Positions 10,773 through 18,409 of a stretch of DNA of 63,763 nucleotides are shown one piece after another. The translations under genes and the position numbers were made by a program. This DNA is from Achromobacter dolens (GTDB lineage: Bacteria; Pseudomonadota; Gammaproteobacteria; Burkholderiales; Burkholderiaceae_B). The first letter of the stretch is position 1, and the number at the start of each line of letters is the position of its first letter. Location: assembly GCF_902859745.1 (NCBI RefSeq), contig NZ_CADIJW010000035.1, positions 1-63,763 of the forward strand, written 5' to 3'. The notes below the pieces were generated by a model. That model searched no databases. It was not told the DNA's origin and saw nothing but the letters and a program-made list of their open reading frames with translations.

Positions 10773-11959
10773 AGCATTCCCCTGGCGACGGACCAGTACA
10801 GGCCCCGGTTGAAACCATGCCGCAGCAGTCCGCCCAGCTTGGTCGGCGGTGTCGGCCGCACGTCGTGGGTGTAGTCGTACCAGAGCGGCATGCCCGCGTT
10901 CAGGCCCATCTGCGCCACGGCCTGGACGCGGCCGTCGTAGGCGCTGCAGGGATGGCCCAGCCGGATCTCGCCGGAGATGTTGTTGGCGATGACGGGCGCC
11001 TGGTTGTGGCACGAGCCGCCTGCCTTGCTCACCGGCAGGTCCACGGTGTCGCCGATCACGTACACATTGCGCAGGCCATAGACCTGCATGGTTTCGTGAT
11101 CGGTGGGCAGCCAGCCCTCGTTGTCGGGCGCCTGCGAAACGCCCGATTCCAGCACCGCGTCGACCGCGCGGATCGGCGGCGTGGCCATGAGGATGTCGAA
11201 CGGCTGCTCGACGCCTTCCTCCGAGTAGGCAATGCGGCGATCGGGGTCCACCTTCGCCAGCGTGAAGCCGCGCTGGAACCGGATGCCGCGTTGCTCGAAG
11301 ATGGCCGGCAGCACCTCGCAGGTGGGCTTTTGCAGGAACAGGCAGTTGCGCAGCAGTTGCGAGGTGGTGGGGTAGGTGTAGATGATCTCCACACGGTCGC
11401 GCACGCCGCGTCGGCGCAGGTAGTCGTCCAGCATCAGCGTGGTCTCGATCGGCGCGATGCCGCACTGGTGCGGCACGTTCGGTGTCTTGGGAAAGGTGAC
11501 GCTGACGAACACGCGGCCGCGTTCGATCGTGGAGAGGCGGCTGGCCAGTTGCCGCGCCGGCTCGTACTGGTAGAAATGGTCGCCCGCTTCGCGCAGCCCT
11601 TCGATGCGCTCCGGCGCGGGCACGCAGCCGGTGGCGATCACGAGATAGTCGTAGCCGTGGCGCTTGCCGCCGCGGGTGTGCAGTTGCTGGGCATCGAAAT
11701 CGAAGCGCGTCACCTTGTCGACGCGGAAATCGATCTCGGGCCGCAGCAGGGAACGTTCGGGACGCTTGAGTTCTTCCTGGAAAAACAGGTTGAACGCCAC
11801 GTACATGAAGGCCGGCTTGTAGTAATGATCCGGCGAATCGGACAGCAACATGATGCTGACCTTGCCGGCCGCCACTTCGGGGTACAGCTTGTGGGCCAGT
11901 TGGTTGGCCAGCATGGTGCCGCCGACCCCGCCTCCCACGACAACAATTCGCTTGCTCAT
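10769..11959 (-). CDS. Sulfide:quinone oxidoreductase-like FAD oxidoreductase
   Basis: This 396-residue flavoprotein begins with the dinucleotide-binding motif RIVVVGGGVGGTMLANQLA. It has YDYLVIATGC before the second nucleotide domain and VYVIGDTVDLPVSKAGGSCHNQAP near the FAD end. Cysteines at about 105 (ATGC), 156 (PHQCGIAP) and 334 (GGSCHNQ) could supply the redox disulfide/persulfide site of sulfide:quinone reductases. A C-terminal amphipathic segment may anchor it to the membrane. GGAGGA precedes the chosen ATG; an upstream in-frame ATG lies in the promoter. It is coupled to DUF1641. Whether the substrate is sulfide or another thiol is not proven. Confidence 0.83.
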   Translation of the reverse strand: MSKRIVVVGGGVGGTMLANQLAHKLYPEVAAGKVSIMLLSDSPDHYYKPAFMYVAFNLFFQEELKRPERSLLRPEIDFRVDKVTRFDFDAQQLHTRGGKRHGYDYLVIATGCVPAPERIEGLREAGDHFYQYEPARQLASRLSTIERGRVFVSVTFPKTPNVPHQCGIAPIETTLMLDDYLRRRGVRDRVEIIYTYPTTSQLLRNCLFLQKPTCEVLPAIFEQRGIRFQRGFTLAKVDPDRRIAYSEEGVEQPFDILMATPPIRAVDAVLESGVSQAPDNEGWLPTDHETMQVYGLRNVYVIGDTVDLPVSKAGGSCHNQAPVIANNISGEIRLGHPCSAYDGRVQAVAQMGLNAGMPLWYDYTHDVRPTPPTKLGGLLRHGFNRGLYWSVARGML

Positions 11960-12003
11960 AAAAATCCTCCGATGAGAATAATCAGGAACCAAGTGCAGTT
12001 GCG

Positions 12004-12038
12004 CCCTCATATGTAGCAATTGAGGGGTGGTCGGTCAA
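12004..12038 (-). promoter_or_regulatory. Promoter with inverted repeat for the SQR-like/DUF1641 operon
   Basis: On the minus strand TTGACC (12038-12033) is followed after 17 bases by TACATA (12015-12010). CCCTCA (12004-12009) and TGAGGG (12021-12026) form a 6-bp inverted repeat that straddles the -10 element. This would suit a repressor, but no regulator gene is adjacent. Confidence 0.45.
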
Positions 12039-12092
12039 CAAAATAACTGTGACTTATAAAAGGGAATCCGTGCCGGTCGCGTCTCGGATCGG

Positions 12093-12121
12093 GCCGGCGC
12101 GGCTCGAAATGCCGCGCCGGC
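12093..12121 (-). terminator. Strong stem-loop after the PHP-lipoprotein gene
   Basis: An 11-bp perfect GC stem (12093-12103 with 12111-12121) surrounds a 7-base loop, starting 10 bases past the stop of the minus-strand gene. It has no U-run, so it is a terminator-like or stabilising hairpin rather than a textbook intrinsic terminator. Confidence 0.5.
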
Positions 12122-12131
12122 GCAGGCCGTC

Positions 12132-13769
12132 TTACTGTTTGACGGTGACGAACACCGGGTTCGAGTAGAACCACAGGTCGTTGTAATTGCGCGCGTTGAT
12201 GGCGTTGAAGCGGGCCGCGTTGTCGGCCAGATCGACCTTGGCGTCTGGCAACGGCTCGCCGTTGGCGGTTTCGCCCGCCACGTCCGGCGCCAGGTTGGTG
12301 CCGCGCAGGCGCAGATACTGGCTCTTGTCGGCGGTCAGCTTGACCTTGATGACGTTGTAGCCGTCTTTGTCCACGGTCCAGTCCTTGCTGGTGTAGCGGC
12401 CCAGCACGCGGGTGCTGGGATTGGTCGCGTTGTCGTACGCCGGCGTGCCGGCGGCGGCGCGGGCGCCGATATCGCCCACGATCAGGTCGACGTGGTGCAC
12501 GGTCGGCTTGACGTAGGTGGGGTTGCCGCTTTCGATCGGATACTCGTAGTGGTTGCTGGCGGGGCTGCGAAAGCGGATGGTGACCTCCACCTGCTCGCCC
12601 TTGGCCGCCGTCAGTTCGCCGCCCATCTGTGCTGCGCCCGAGGCGCCCTGCGCCTGGAATTCGAGCGCGTCGATCAGGTCGCCGAAGACGCCGAACATGC
12701 GGCCGCTCTTCAGGCCCGCGACCACCGCCGCCATGTCCTTGCCATCCTTCCAGACGTAGGTCTTGGCGTATTCGCCCGGCGCGTAGCCGCTGCTGTACTG
12801 GCCGGTGGCGTTGATGCGGAAATGGAAGTCCGAATCGGCCACGGTCCAGATGTGGCGGCCCTCGCCCAGCAGCGCGTCCCAGGTGCCCCCGAGCTTGGCC
12901 ACCAGGTAGTCGACGCCGCCGTAGGTGCGGTTGGGCAGCTTGTCGGCCGTGTAGGCCTCGGCATAGCCGCCGCGGTCCGGCTCCATCTGGTTGCCGACCA
13001 TGCCTTCGATGGCGAAGAAGATCGACGGCGCCAGGTCGTGCATCTCGCGCAACTGGCCGATGGTGTACTTGCCGGCGTAGCGCGACGGGTGGTTCAACAG
13101 CATGTAGCTGTCGGGGTGCTTGTCGCGCAGCCACTTCAGGGCCGTCAGCGAGTCGGCGTGCGTGGTGTACGCGCGCGTCTGGCCGGCCAGGTCGGCGACC
13201 AGTTGCGCGTCGAACAGGTTGGCGGCCTTGTTGGTGTACAGGTATTCGAATTCGGCCACGGCGCGCAGCGACCTGTCGGACAGCGGGTCGTTGGTGCCGA
13301 TGCCGATGTTGACGTGGTCGTGCGTGGGCATGTCCCATTCGAACGACGAGAAGATGATCTTGCCGGCGTAGCGGCCCGCCGCCTGCGCCTGCTTGATGAA
13401 CGGCACTTCATAGCGCGCCATGCCCGCCGAGAACGGGATCGAGCCGCCGGGAATGTTGGCGCCGGTGTTGTCGCGCGCGGACATGCGCAGGTGGTTCGAA
13501 AGCGCGGCCCAGTCCAGTTGGTAGCGGTCGAAGGCCTGGTCCAGCACGCTTTCCAGCGTGGTCTGGGCGTCGTCGGACTGGATCGTGTGCACGTGCAGGT
13601 CGCCCGCGCTCCAGGCGCCGGTCTTCACCGGCGGCGTGGGTTCGGTCACGACCGGCGGCGCGCTCGCGTCGTCATCGTCATCGCTGCCGCCGCAGGCGCT
13701 CAGCAATGTTACGCAAGCCAGCGACAACGGCATCAGGGCCCGCCGCAGGCGGGTTACTTCGAACTGCAT
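12132..13769 (-). CDS. PHP-domain metal-dependent hydrolase lipoprotein
   Basis: This 545-residue exported lipoprotein has a lipobox LLSAC near residue 26, followed by a Gly-Ser-Asp5 linker. The mature part looks like a PHP-type metallohydrolase: DLHVHT near the start, then SSFEWD, LLNHPSRY and VADSDFHF supply the His/Asp ligands. A C-terminal beta-rich domain of about 200 residues follows and ends in WFYSNPVFVTVKQ. Start choice: GGAG sits six bases before the ATG of MQFEVTRL, whereas an upstream in-frame ATG six codons earlier lacks a site. The substrate is unknown (phosphoester or lactone are possibilities). It is a solitary gene. Confidence 0.78.
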   Translation of the reverse strand: MQFEVTRLRRALMPLSLACVTLLSACGGSDDDDDASAPPVVTEPTPPVKTGAWSAGDLHVHTIQSDDAQTTLESVLDQAFDRYQLDWAALSNHLRMSARDNTGANIPGGSIPFSAGMARYEVPFIKQAQAAGRYAGKIIFSSFEWDMPTHDHVNIGIGTNDPLSDRSLRAVAEFEYLYTNKAANLFDAQLVADLAGQTRAYTTHADSLTALKWLRDKHPDSYMLLNHPSRYAGKYTIGQLREMHDLAPSIFFAIEGMVGNQMEPDRGGYAEAYTADKLPNRTYGGVDYLVAKLGGTWDALLGEGRHIWTVADSDFHFRINATGQYSSGYAPGEYAKTYVWKDGKDMAAVVAGLKSGRMFGVFGDLIDALEFQAQGASGAAQMGGELTAAKGEQVEVTIRFRSPASNHYEYPIESGNPTYVKPTVHHVDLIVGDIGARAAAGTPAYDNATNPSTRVLGRYTSKDWTVDKDGYNVIKVKLTADKSQYLRLRGTNLAPDVAGETANGEPLPDAKVDLADNAARFNAINARNYNDLWFYSNPVFVTVKQ

Positions 13770-13863
13770 TCCATACTCCAGCGTCATGCGGCCCGCACCG
13801 GCGCGGCGCCGCGAAGGCCCGCACTATGCGGGCCGCGAGTGACGTGGGAATGACAGCTTGCTG

Positions 13864-14595
13864 TTAGCGGGCGGCTTGCGTCGCGTCGGCCAGCGCCTGG
13901 CGGATGATGGCCTGCGCGGTCCAGCGGGCGACCTCGGTGACGGCCGGCAATTCCAGGCCCCATATGTCCTTGAGCACCAGGAACACCTCGGTGCCGTAGA
14001 CCAGCGACAGCGCCTGCGCCACGCGTTCCTGTTGCGCCGGCGGCAGCAGGTCCGCCAGCGGCGCGATGGCGCGCTTGAGGATGTCGACCCGATGGCCGCG
14101 CACCAGCCGCGGTTCATTGCCGGCGCGACCGGCGCTGGCTTCGGCGTGCTGCTGCAGCGACACCTGGATGGCCGCGCGCAGCGGCGCCTCGTGGGCGGCC
14201 AGGCGCGGGTAGGCGAAGCGCAGCAGTTCGTCGACGCGGGTGGCGGCGTCGGGCGCGGTCGAGTCCCAGGCCAGGATCGGCCCGAGGCTCTCGTCGACCA
14301 CGGCGGCGATCAGCGCGCTCTGGCTCGGGAAGTAGCGGTAGGCGGTGGCGCGCGACACCTGCGCGTGCTCGGCCAGCTCGGCCACCGACGGGGTGATGCC
14401 TTGCGCCATCAGGCGCTGCGCGGCGTCCAGCAGGATCTTGCGCATGCGCGCGCGCGGTCCGTGCGGCGGTTCGCCGCTGGCGGCCGCCTGGCGGCTGGCG
14501 GGCGCGATCAGGCGCGCCGGGGCGGCGGCCGGCTTGCGCGCCGTGGTCGCGGTTTGACGTGAGACAGGTGTCTCAGTATGATTCTTTCGTCTCAT
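13864..14595 (-). CDS. TetR-family repressor of the adjacent Tm-1-like operon
   Basis: This is a 243-residue TetR-type regulator. A basic, disordered extension of about 49 residues precedes the helix-turn-helix MRKILLDAAQRLMAQG...VAELAEHAQVSRATAYRYFPSQ. The C-terminal ligand domain runs from about residue 105. The annotated ATG is only seven bases from a TAGAAT -10 on the same strand, which would give a near-leaderless mRNA. A start at the ATG of MRKILL (residue 50) is the alternative and would leave the palindrome at 14560-14575 outside the coding region. It is divergent from the Tm-1-like gene and very likely represses it. Confidence 0.88.
   Translation of the reverse strand: MRRKNHTETPVSRQTATTARKPAAAPARLIAPASRQAAASGEPPHGPRARMRKILLDAAQRLMAQGITPSVAELAEHAQVSRATAYRYFPSQSALIAAVVDESLGPILAWDSTAPDAATRVDELLRFAYPRLAAHEAPLRAAIQVSLQQHAEASAGRAGNEPRLVRGHRVDILKRAIAPLADLLPPAQQERVAQALSLVYGTEVFLVLKDIWGLELPAVTEVARWTAQAIIRQALADATQAAR
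14554..14582 (+). promoter_or_regulatory. Promoter with a TetR-type operator filling the spacer
   Basis: TTGACG (14554-14559) and TATGAT (14577-14582) are separated by exactly 17 bases. Within that spacer the arms TGAGACA (14560-14566) and TGTCTCA (14569-14575) form a perfect palindrome with a GG centre. A TetR dimer here would block RNA polymerase. Transcription would start near 14589 and read into the Tm-1-like gene at 14672. Confidence 0.72.
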
Positions 14596-14671
14596 TTCTT
14601 GATTCTACAGGGCCACTAGCCCCGGACATATATCGAGGCGCGCACCGAGTGTAGCCGCCCGCGGAGGAGTC

Positions 14672-15883
14672 ATGACGCATTCGAATCGGCGGGTTTTCGT
14701 GGCCGCCACCTACGACACCAAGGGTCACGAGGCCGAGTACGTGGTCGAGCTGCTCAAGCGCGACGGCCTGGACGTGGTCTCGGTTGACGTGTCCACCACC
14801 GGCGCGGCCAGCGCGGCGCAAGTGCAGGCGCGGGAAGTTGCGCGCAGCCACCCGCAGGGCGAGCAGGCCGTGTTCACGGGCGACCGGGGCACCGCCATCG
14901 CTGCCATGGCGTTGGCATTCGAACACTATGCCGCCGCCAACCCCGACATCGGCGCCTTGCTGGGCCTGGGCGGCTCCGGCGGCACCGCATTGATCACCCC
15001 GGCCATGCGCGCGCTGCCCATCGGCGTGCCCAAGCTGATGGTCTCGACCATGGCGTCGGGCAACGTCGCGCCCTATGTCGGGCCGTCGGACATCGCCATG
15101 ATGTATTCCGTGACCGACGTGGCCGGCCTGAACCGCATCTCGCGCCGCGTGCTGGCCAATGCCGCCGGCGCCATCGGCGGCGCCTTCCGCCAGGCCGCCA
15201 GCGCCACCGGCGATGACAGCCGGCCCGCCGTCGGCATCACCATGTTCGGCGTCACCACCGCCTGCGTGCAGCAGGTCACGCCGCTGCTCGAATCGCGCTA
15301 TGACTGCCTGGTGTTCCACGCCACCGGCACCGGCGGCCAGTCGATGGAAAAGCTGCTCGACAGCCATCTGCTGTCCGGCGTGCTGGACCTGACCACCACC
15401 GAGGTCTGCGACTTCCTGTTCGGCGGCGTGCTGGCCTGCACCGAGGACCGCTTTGGCGCTGTGGCCCGCACGCGCGCGCCCTACGTGGGCTCCTGCGGCG
15501 CCCTCGACATGGTCAATTTCGGCGCCATGGATTCGGTGCCCGAGCGCTACCGCGGCCGCACCTTCTATCCCCACAACCCGCAGGTGACGCTGATGCGCAC
15601 CAGGGCGGAAGAGAACCGCCGCCAGGGCGAATGGATCGCTGAACGGCTGAACCGCTGCGACGGCCCCGTGCGCTTCCTGATCCCGGAAGGCGGCGTCTCG
15701 GCGCTGGACGCGCCGGGCCAGGCGTTCTGGGATCCGCAGGCCGACGCCGCGCTGTTCGAGGCGCTGGAGTCGCGCCTGGTGCAGACCGCAGACCGGCGCC
15801 TGGTGCGCGTGCCGTGCCACATCAACGACCCCCTGTTCGCCCGCACCGCGGTCGAGCAGTTCCTAGCCATCGCCAAACATTGA
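14672..15883 (+). CDS. Tm-1-like ATP-binding protein (UPF0261)
   Basis: This 403-residue protein is homologous to the N-terminal half of the plant virus-resistance protein Tm-1 and to bacterial UPF0261. It has [21 protein letters not shown] at the N-terminus, [25 protein letters not shown] near residue 95, and [14 protein letters not shown] near residue 215. The Gly-rich loops are consistent with the nucleotide binding known for this family. The bacterial function is unknown. GGAGGAG precedes the ATG. It forms an operon with the next gene (11-base gap), which encodes the counterpart of the C-terminal half of Tm-1. Confidence 0.88.
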   Translation: MTHSNRRVFVAATYDTKGHEAEYVVELLKRDGLDVVSVDVSTTGAASAAQVQAREVARSHPQGEQAVFTGDRGTAIAAMALAFEHYAAANPDIGALLGLGGSGGTALITPAMRALPIGVPKLMVSTMASGNVAPYVGPSDIAMMYSVTDVAGLNRISRRVLANAAGAIGGAFRQAASATGDDSRPAVGITMFGVTTACVQQVTPLLESRYDCLVFHATGTGGQSMEKLLDSHLLSGVLDLTTTEVCDFLFGGVLACTEDRFGAVARTRAPYVGSCGALDMVNFGAMDSVPERYRGRTFYPHNPQVTLMRTRAEENRRQGEWIAERLNRCDGPVRFLIPEGGVSALDAPGQAFWDPQADAALFEALESRLVQTADRRLVRVPCHINDPLFARTAVEQFLAIAKH

Positions 15884-15894
15884 GGATTGCCGCC

Positions 15895-16725
15895 ATGCCG
15901 CGCTTTGACCGTAACCAACTGCTGGACAAGTTCCGCGCCATGGTGCGCGACCGCACCCCCATCGTGGGCGGCGGCGCCGGGACCGGACTGTCCGCCAAGT
16001 GCGAGGAAGCGGGCGGCATCGACCTGATCGTGATCTACAACTCGGGCCGCTATCGCATGGCCGGGCGCGGCTCGCTGGCTGGCCTGCTGGCCTACGGCAA
16101 CGCCAATGAGATCGTGGTCGACATGGGCCGCGAAGTGTTGCCGGTGGTCAAGCGCACGCCGGTGCTGGCCGGCGTCAACGGCACCGATCCGTTCTGCGAC
16201 TTCGACGTGTTCCTGGACGACCTCAAGCGCCAGGGCTTCGCTGGCGTGCAGAACTTCCCCACCGTGGGCCTGATCGACGGCACTTTCCGCGCCAACCTGG
16301 AAGAGACCGGCATGGGCTACGCGCTGGAGGTGGACATGATCCGCCTGGCGCACGAAAAGGGCATGCTGACCACGCCGTACGTCTTCAACAAGGACGACGC
16401 CGTGGCCATGACGCAGGCCGGCGCCGACATCATCGTGGCGCATATGGGCCTGACCACCGGCGGTTCGATCGGCGCCGAGACCGCGCTGACGCTGGATGAC
16501 TGCGTCGCCGCCATCGACCGCATCGCGGCGGCCGCCCTGGCCGTGCGTCCCGACGTGATCGTGCTGTGCCACGGCGGCCCCATCGCCACGCCCGAGGACG
16601 CCGCCCACATCCTGCGCCATTGCCAGCATTGCCACGGTTTCTACGGCGCCAGCTCGATGGAGCGCCTGCCCACCGAGCAGGCGCTGACCGCCGCCACCCG
16701 CGAGTTCAAGCAACTGACGTTCTGA
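15895..16725 (+). CDS. PEP-hydrolase-like TIM-barrel protein (Tm-1 C-terminal homologue)
   Basis: This 276-residue protein belongs to the phosphoenolpyruvate hydrolase-like/TIM-barrel family that corresponds to the C-terminal domain of plant Tm-1. Recognisable blocks are [42 protein letters not shown] (written here as a span at about residues 20-62), [14 protein letters not shown] near 88 and [16 protein letters not shown] near 110. [13 protein letters not shown] is near the C-terminus. The GAG...E and NGTDP elements suggest a PEP-mutase-like active site acting on a small carboxylic acid. GAGGA lies before the ATG. It is the second gene of the TetR-controlled operon. Confidence 0.86.
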   Translation: MPRFDRNQLLDKFRAMVRDRTPIVGGGAGTGLSAKCEEAGGIDLIVIYNSGRYRMAGRGSLAGLLAYGNANEIVVDMGREVLPVVKRTPVLAGVNGTDPFCDFDVFLDDLKRQGFAGVQNFPTVGLIDGTFRANLEETGMGYALEVDMIRLAHEKGMLTTPYVFNKDDAVAMTQAGADIIVAHMGLTTGGSIGAETALTLDDCVAAIDRIAAAALAVRPDVIVLCHGGPIATPEDAAHILRHCQHCHGFYGASSMERLPTEQALTAATREFKQLTF

Positions 16726-16779
16726 AATTTCCCCTTCCTCCGTTTCCGCCGGGGCGCCGCGCGCCCGTCAGGAGTCCGC

Positions 16780-17223
16780 ATGCCGCATACCGTCTATACC
16801 AGCGCCATCGTCCAGGCGCCGCTGGCCAAGGTCTGGCCGCTGTTTCGTGATTTCAACGGCCTGGCGGAGTGGCATCCCGGCATTGCGCACAGCCGCCTGG
16901 AAGAGGGCGGCCGCCACGACGCCATCGGCTCGGTGCGCTACCTGTCGCTCAAGCCTTCGGGCTTCGTGCGCGAGCAGTTGCTGATGCTGGACGACCCGGG
17001 CACCGCGCTGCGCTATTCCATCATCGAGACCGATCTGCCGATGCGTGACTACGTCGCCGGCATCAACCTGCGCGCCATCACCGAGAGCGGCACGACGCTG
17101 GTGGAATGGTGGGCCGATTTCCGGGTCGAGGCGGACGCCGACCTGCAGGCGGTGGCGACCGCCGTGGGCCAGGGCGTGTTCGCCGCGGGACTGGCGGCCC
17201 TGGACGCGAAGCTGCGCGCCTGA
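16780..17223 (+). CDS. SRPBCC (polyketide cyclase/START-like) protein
   Basis: This 147-residue protein has the SRPBCC hydrophobic-pocket fold: the N-terminal strand HTVYTSAIVQAPLAKVWPLFRDFNGLAEWHPGI, then the LVEWWADFRVEAD strand and a long C-terminal helix. AGGAG lies seven bases before the ATG. It follows the PEP-hydrolase-like gene by 54 bases and is probably the third gene of that operon. Such proteins bind or cyclise small hydrophobic or aromatic molecules; the ligand is unknown. It is convergent with the LysR gene. Confidence 0.82.
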   Translation: MPHTVYTSAIVQAPLAKVWPLFRDFNGLAEWHPGIAHSRLEEGGRHDAIGSVRYLSLKPSGFVREQLLMLDDPGTALRYSIIETDLPMRDYVAGINLRAITESGTTLVEWWADFRVEADADLQAVATAVGQGVFAAGLAALDAKLRA

Positions 17224-17292
17224 GCGGCGCGTATCGTCGCGGCGGGGCGGGCGCATGCCCCGCTGGCGTTGCCGTGGCGACGCCGCTCCGCG

Positions 17293-18261
17293 TCAGGCGC
17301 GCCGGCGCGTCGCGCCCGCCGACAGTTTGCAGCCGGCCGGCAGCGCCGCGCCGCGCAGGTAGTCGCGGATGGCGCGGATCAGCGCCTCGGCCGCCGGGCT
17401 CAGCGCATGTTCCTTGTGGCGGATGATGCACAGCGTGCGCACCACCGTCGGCCGCGCCAGCAGCGCGAACGCCAATCCCGGTTCCAGCACCCGCTGCGCC
17501 GCCAGCGCGGGCAGCAGCGCCACGCCCATGCCGGCCTTCACCAACGCTGCCTGGGAAGTGGTGCTGGAGGCCTCGTAGAAGGGCGCGGCGGCTTCGATCG
17601 GCAGGTCCGCGCGGGCCCGCAGCAGCGCCATGATGCCGGTCTCGTCCACCACCCCCACCAGCTTGCGGCCCGCCAGGTCGGACCAGCGCATGGCGCCGTC
17701 GCGGCCCGGGCGCAGGCTGGCGTCGTCGCGCCGGTACAGCACGCCGAAGCGGTCTTCCAATAGCGCGTCGAATTGCAGGCCGGGCGCATCGGCCCAACGG
17801 CTGGTCAGGCCGAAATCGACTTCGCGCGCGGCCACCTTGCGCTGGATGCGGCCGGAGTTGTCGTCGCTCAGATAGAGGCGGATGGCGGGATACTGCGCCG
17901 CGAACCGCGCCGCCGCCGGCGCGATCAGCTCGGTGATGGCCGAGGGCGCGGCCGCCACGCCGACCCGGCCGCGTTCCAGCGCGCCGAAGCGCACCACGTC
18001 CTCGATCGCGCCATCGAAATCGGCCAGCAGGCGCATCACGCGCGGCAGGAACTCCTCGCCCGCCGCCGTCAGCAGCACGCGCCGGCTGGTGCGCGCGAAC
18101 AGGCGCGTGGCCAGCGCCTCTTCCAACTGGCGCACCAGGCTGGTCACCGACGACTGGGTCTGGAACAGGCGCTTGCCGGCATGCGTGAAGCTGGATTCCT
18201 GCGCCACCGCGACGAACGCGGTCAGATGCTTGAGGGTGACGTGCTTGGGCAGGCGATTCAT
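17293..18261 (-). CDS. LysR-type transcriptional regulator
   Basis: This 322-residue LysR-type regulator has its winged helix-turn-helix at residues 8-68 (LKHLTAFVAVAQESSFTHAGKRLFQTQSSVTSLVRQLEE, given as a span). A periplasmic-binding-like effector domain runs from about residue 95. The C-terminal tail is Arg-rich. It is transcribed divergently from the D-aminoacylase gene, and the inverted repeat GATCAAT-N17-ATTGATC lies between them. By LysR convention it probably activates the aminoacylase-Bug pair and represses itself. Confidence 0.9.
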   Translation of the reverse strand: MNRLPKHVTLKHLTAFVAVAQESSFTHAGKRLFQTQSSVTSLVRQLEEALATRLFARTSRRVLLTAAGEEFLPRVMRLLADFDGAIEDVVRFGALERGRVGVAAAPSAITELIAPAAARFAAQYPAIRLYLSDDNSGRIQRKVAAREVDFGLTSRWADAPGLQFDALLEDRFGVLYRRDDASLRPGRDGAMRWSDLAGRKLVGVVDETGIMALLRARADLPIEAAAPFYEASSTTSQAALVKAGMGVALLPALAAQRVLEPGLAFALLARPTVVRTLCIIRHKEHALSPAAEALIRAIRDYLRGAALPAGCKLSAGATRRRA

Positions 18262-18279
18262 TTCAAATCACGATGGATG

Positions 18280-18310
18280 GATCAATAAAAACAATTTTTC
18301 CAGATTGATC
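18280..18310. promoter_or_regulatory. Inverted repeat between LysR and D-aminoacylase genes
   Basis: GATCAAT (18280-18286) and ATTGATC (18304-18310) form perfect 7-bp arms 17 bases apart. The AT-rich core between them contains AAAAACAATTTTT. The position in the divergent gap suits the LysR recognition site. Confidence 0.5.
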
Positions 18311-18409
18311 GGGCGGACGATACTAGGGGCTTCATCAAGCATCGGAGCCGTCGGTGGACGGCCCGCAAGCGGCCGGCCTCAATGCCGGCCCTATCGAGAC
18401 GGAAGTGGC

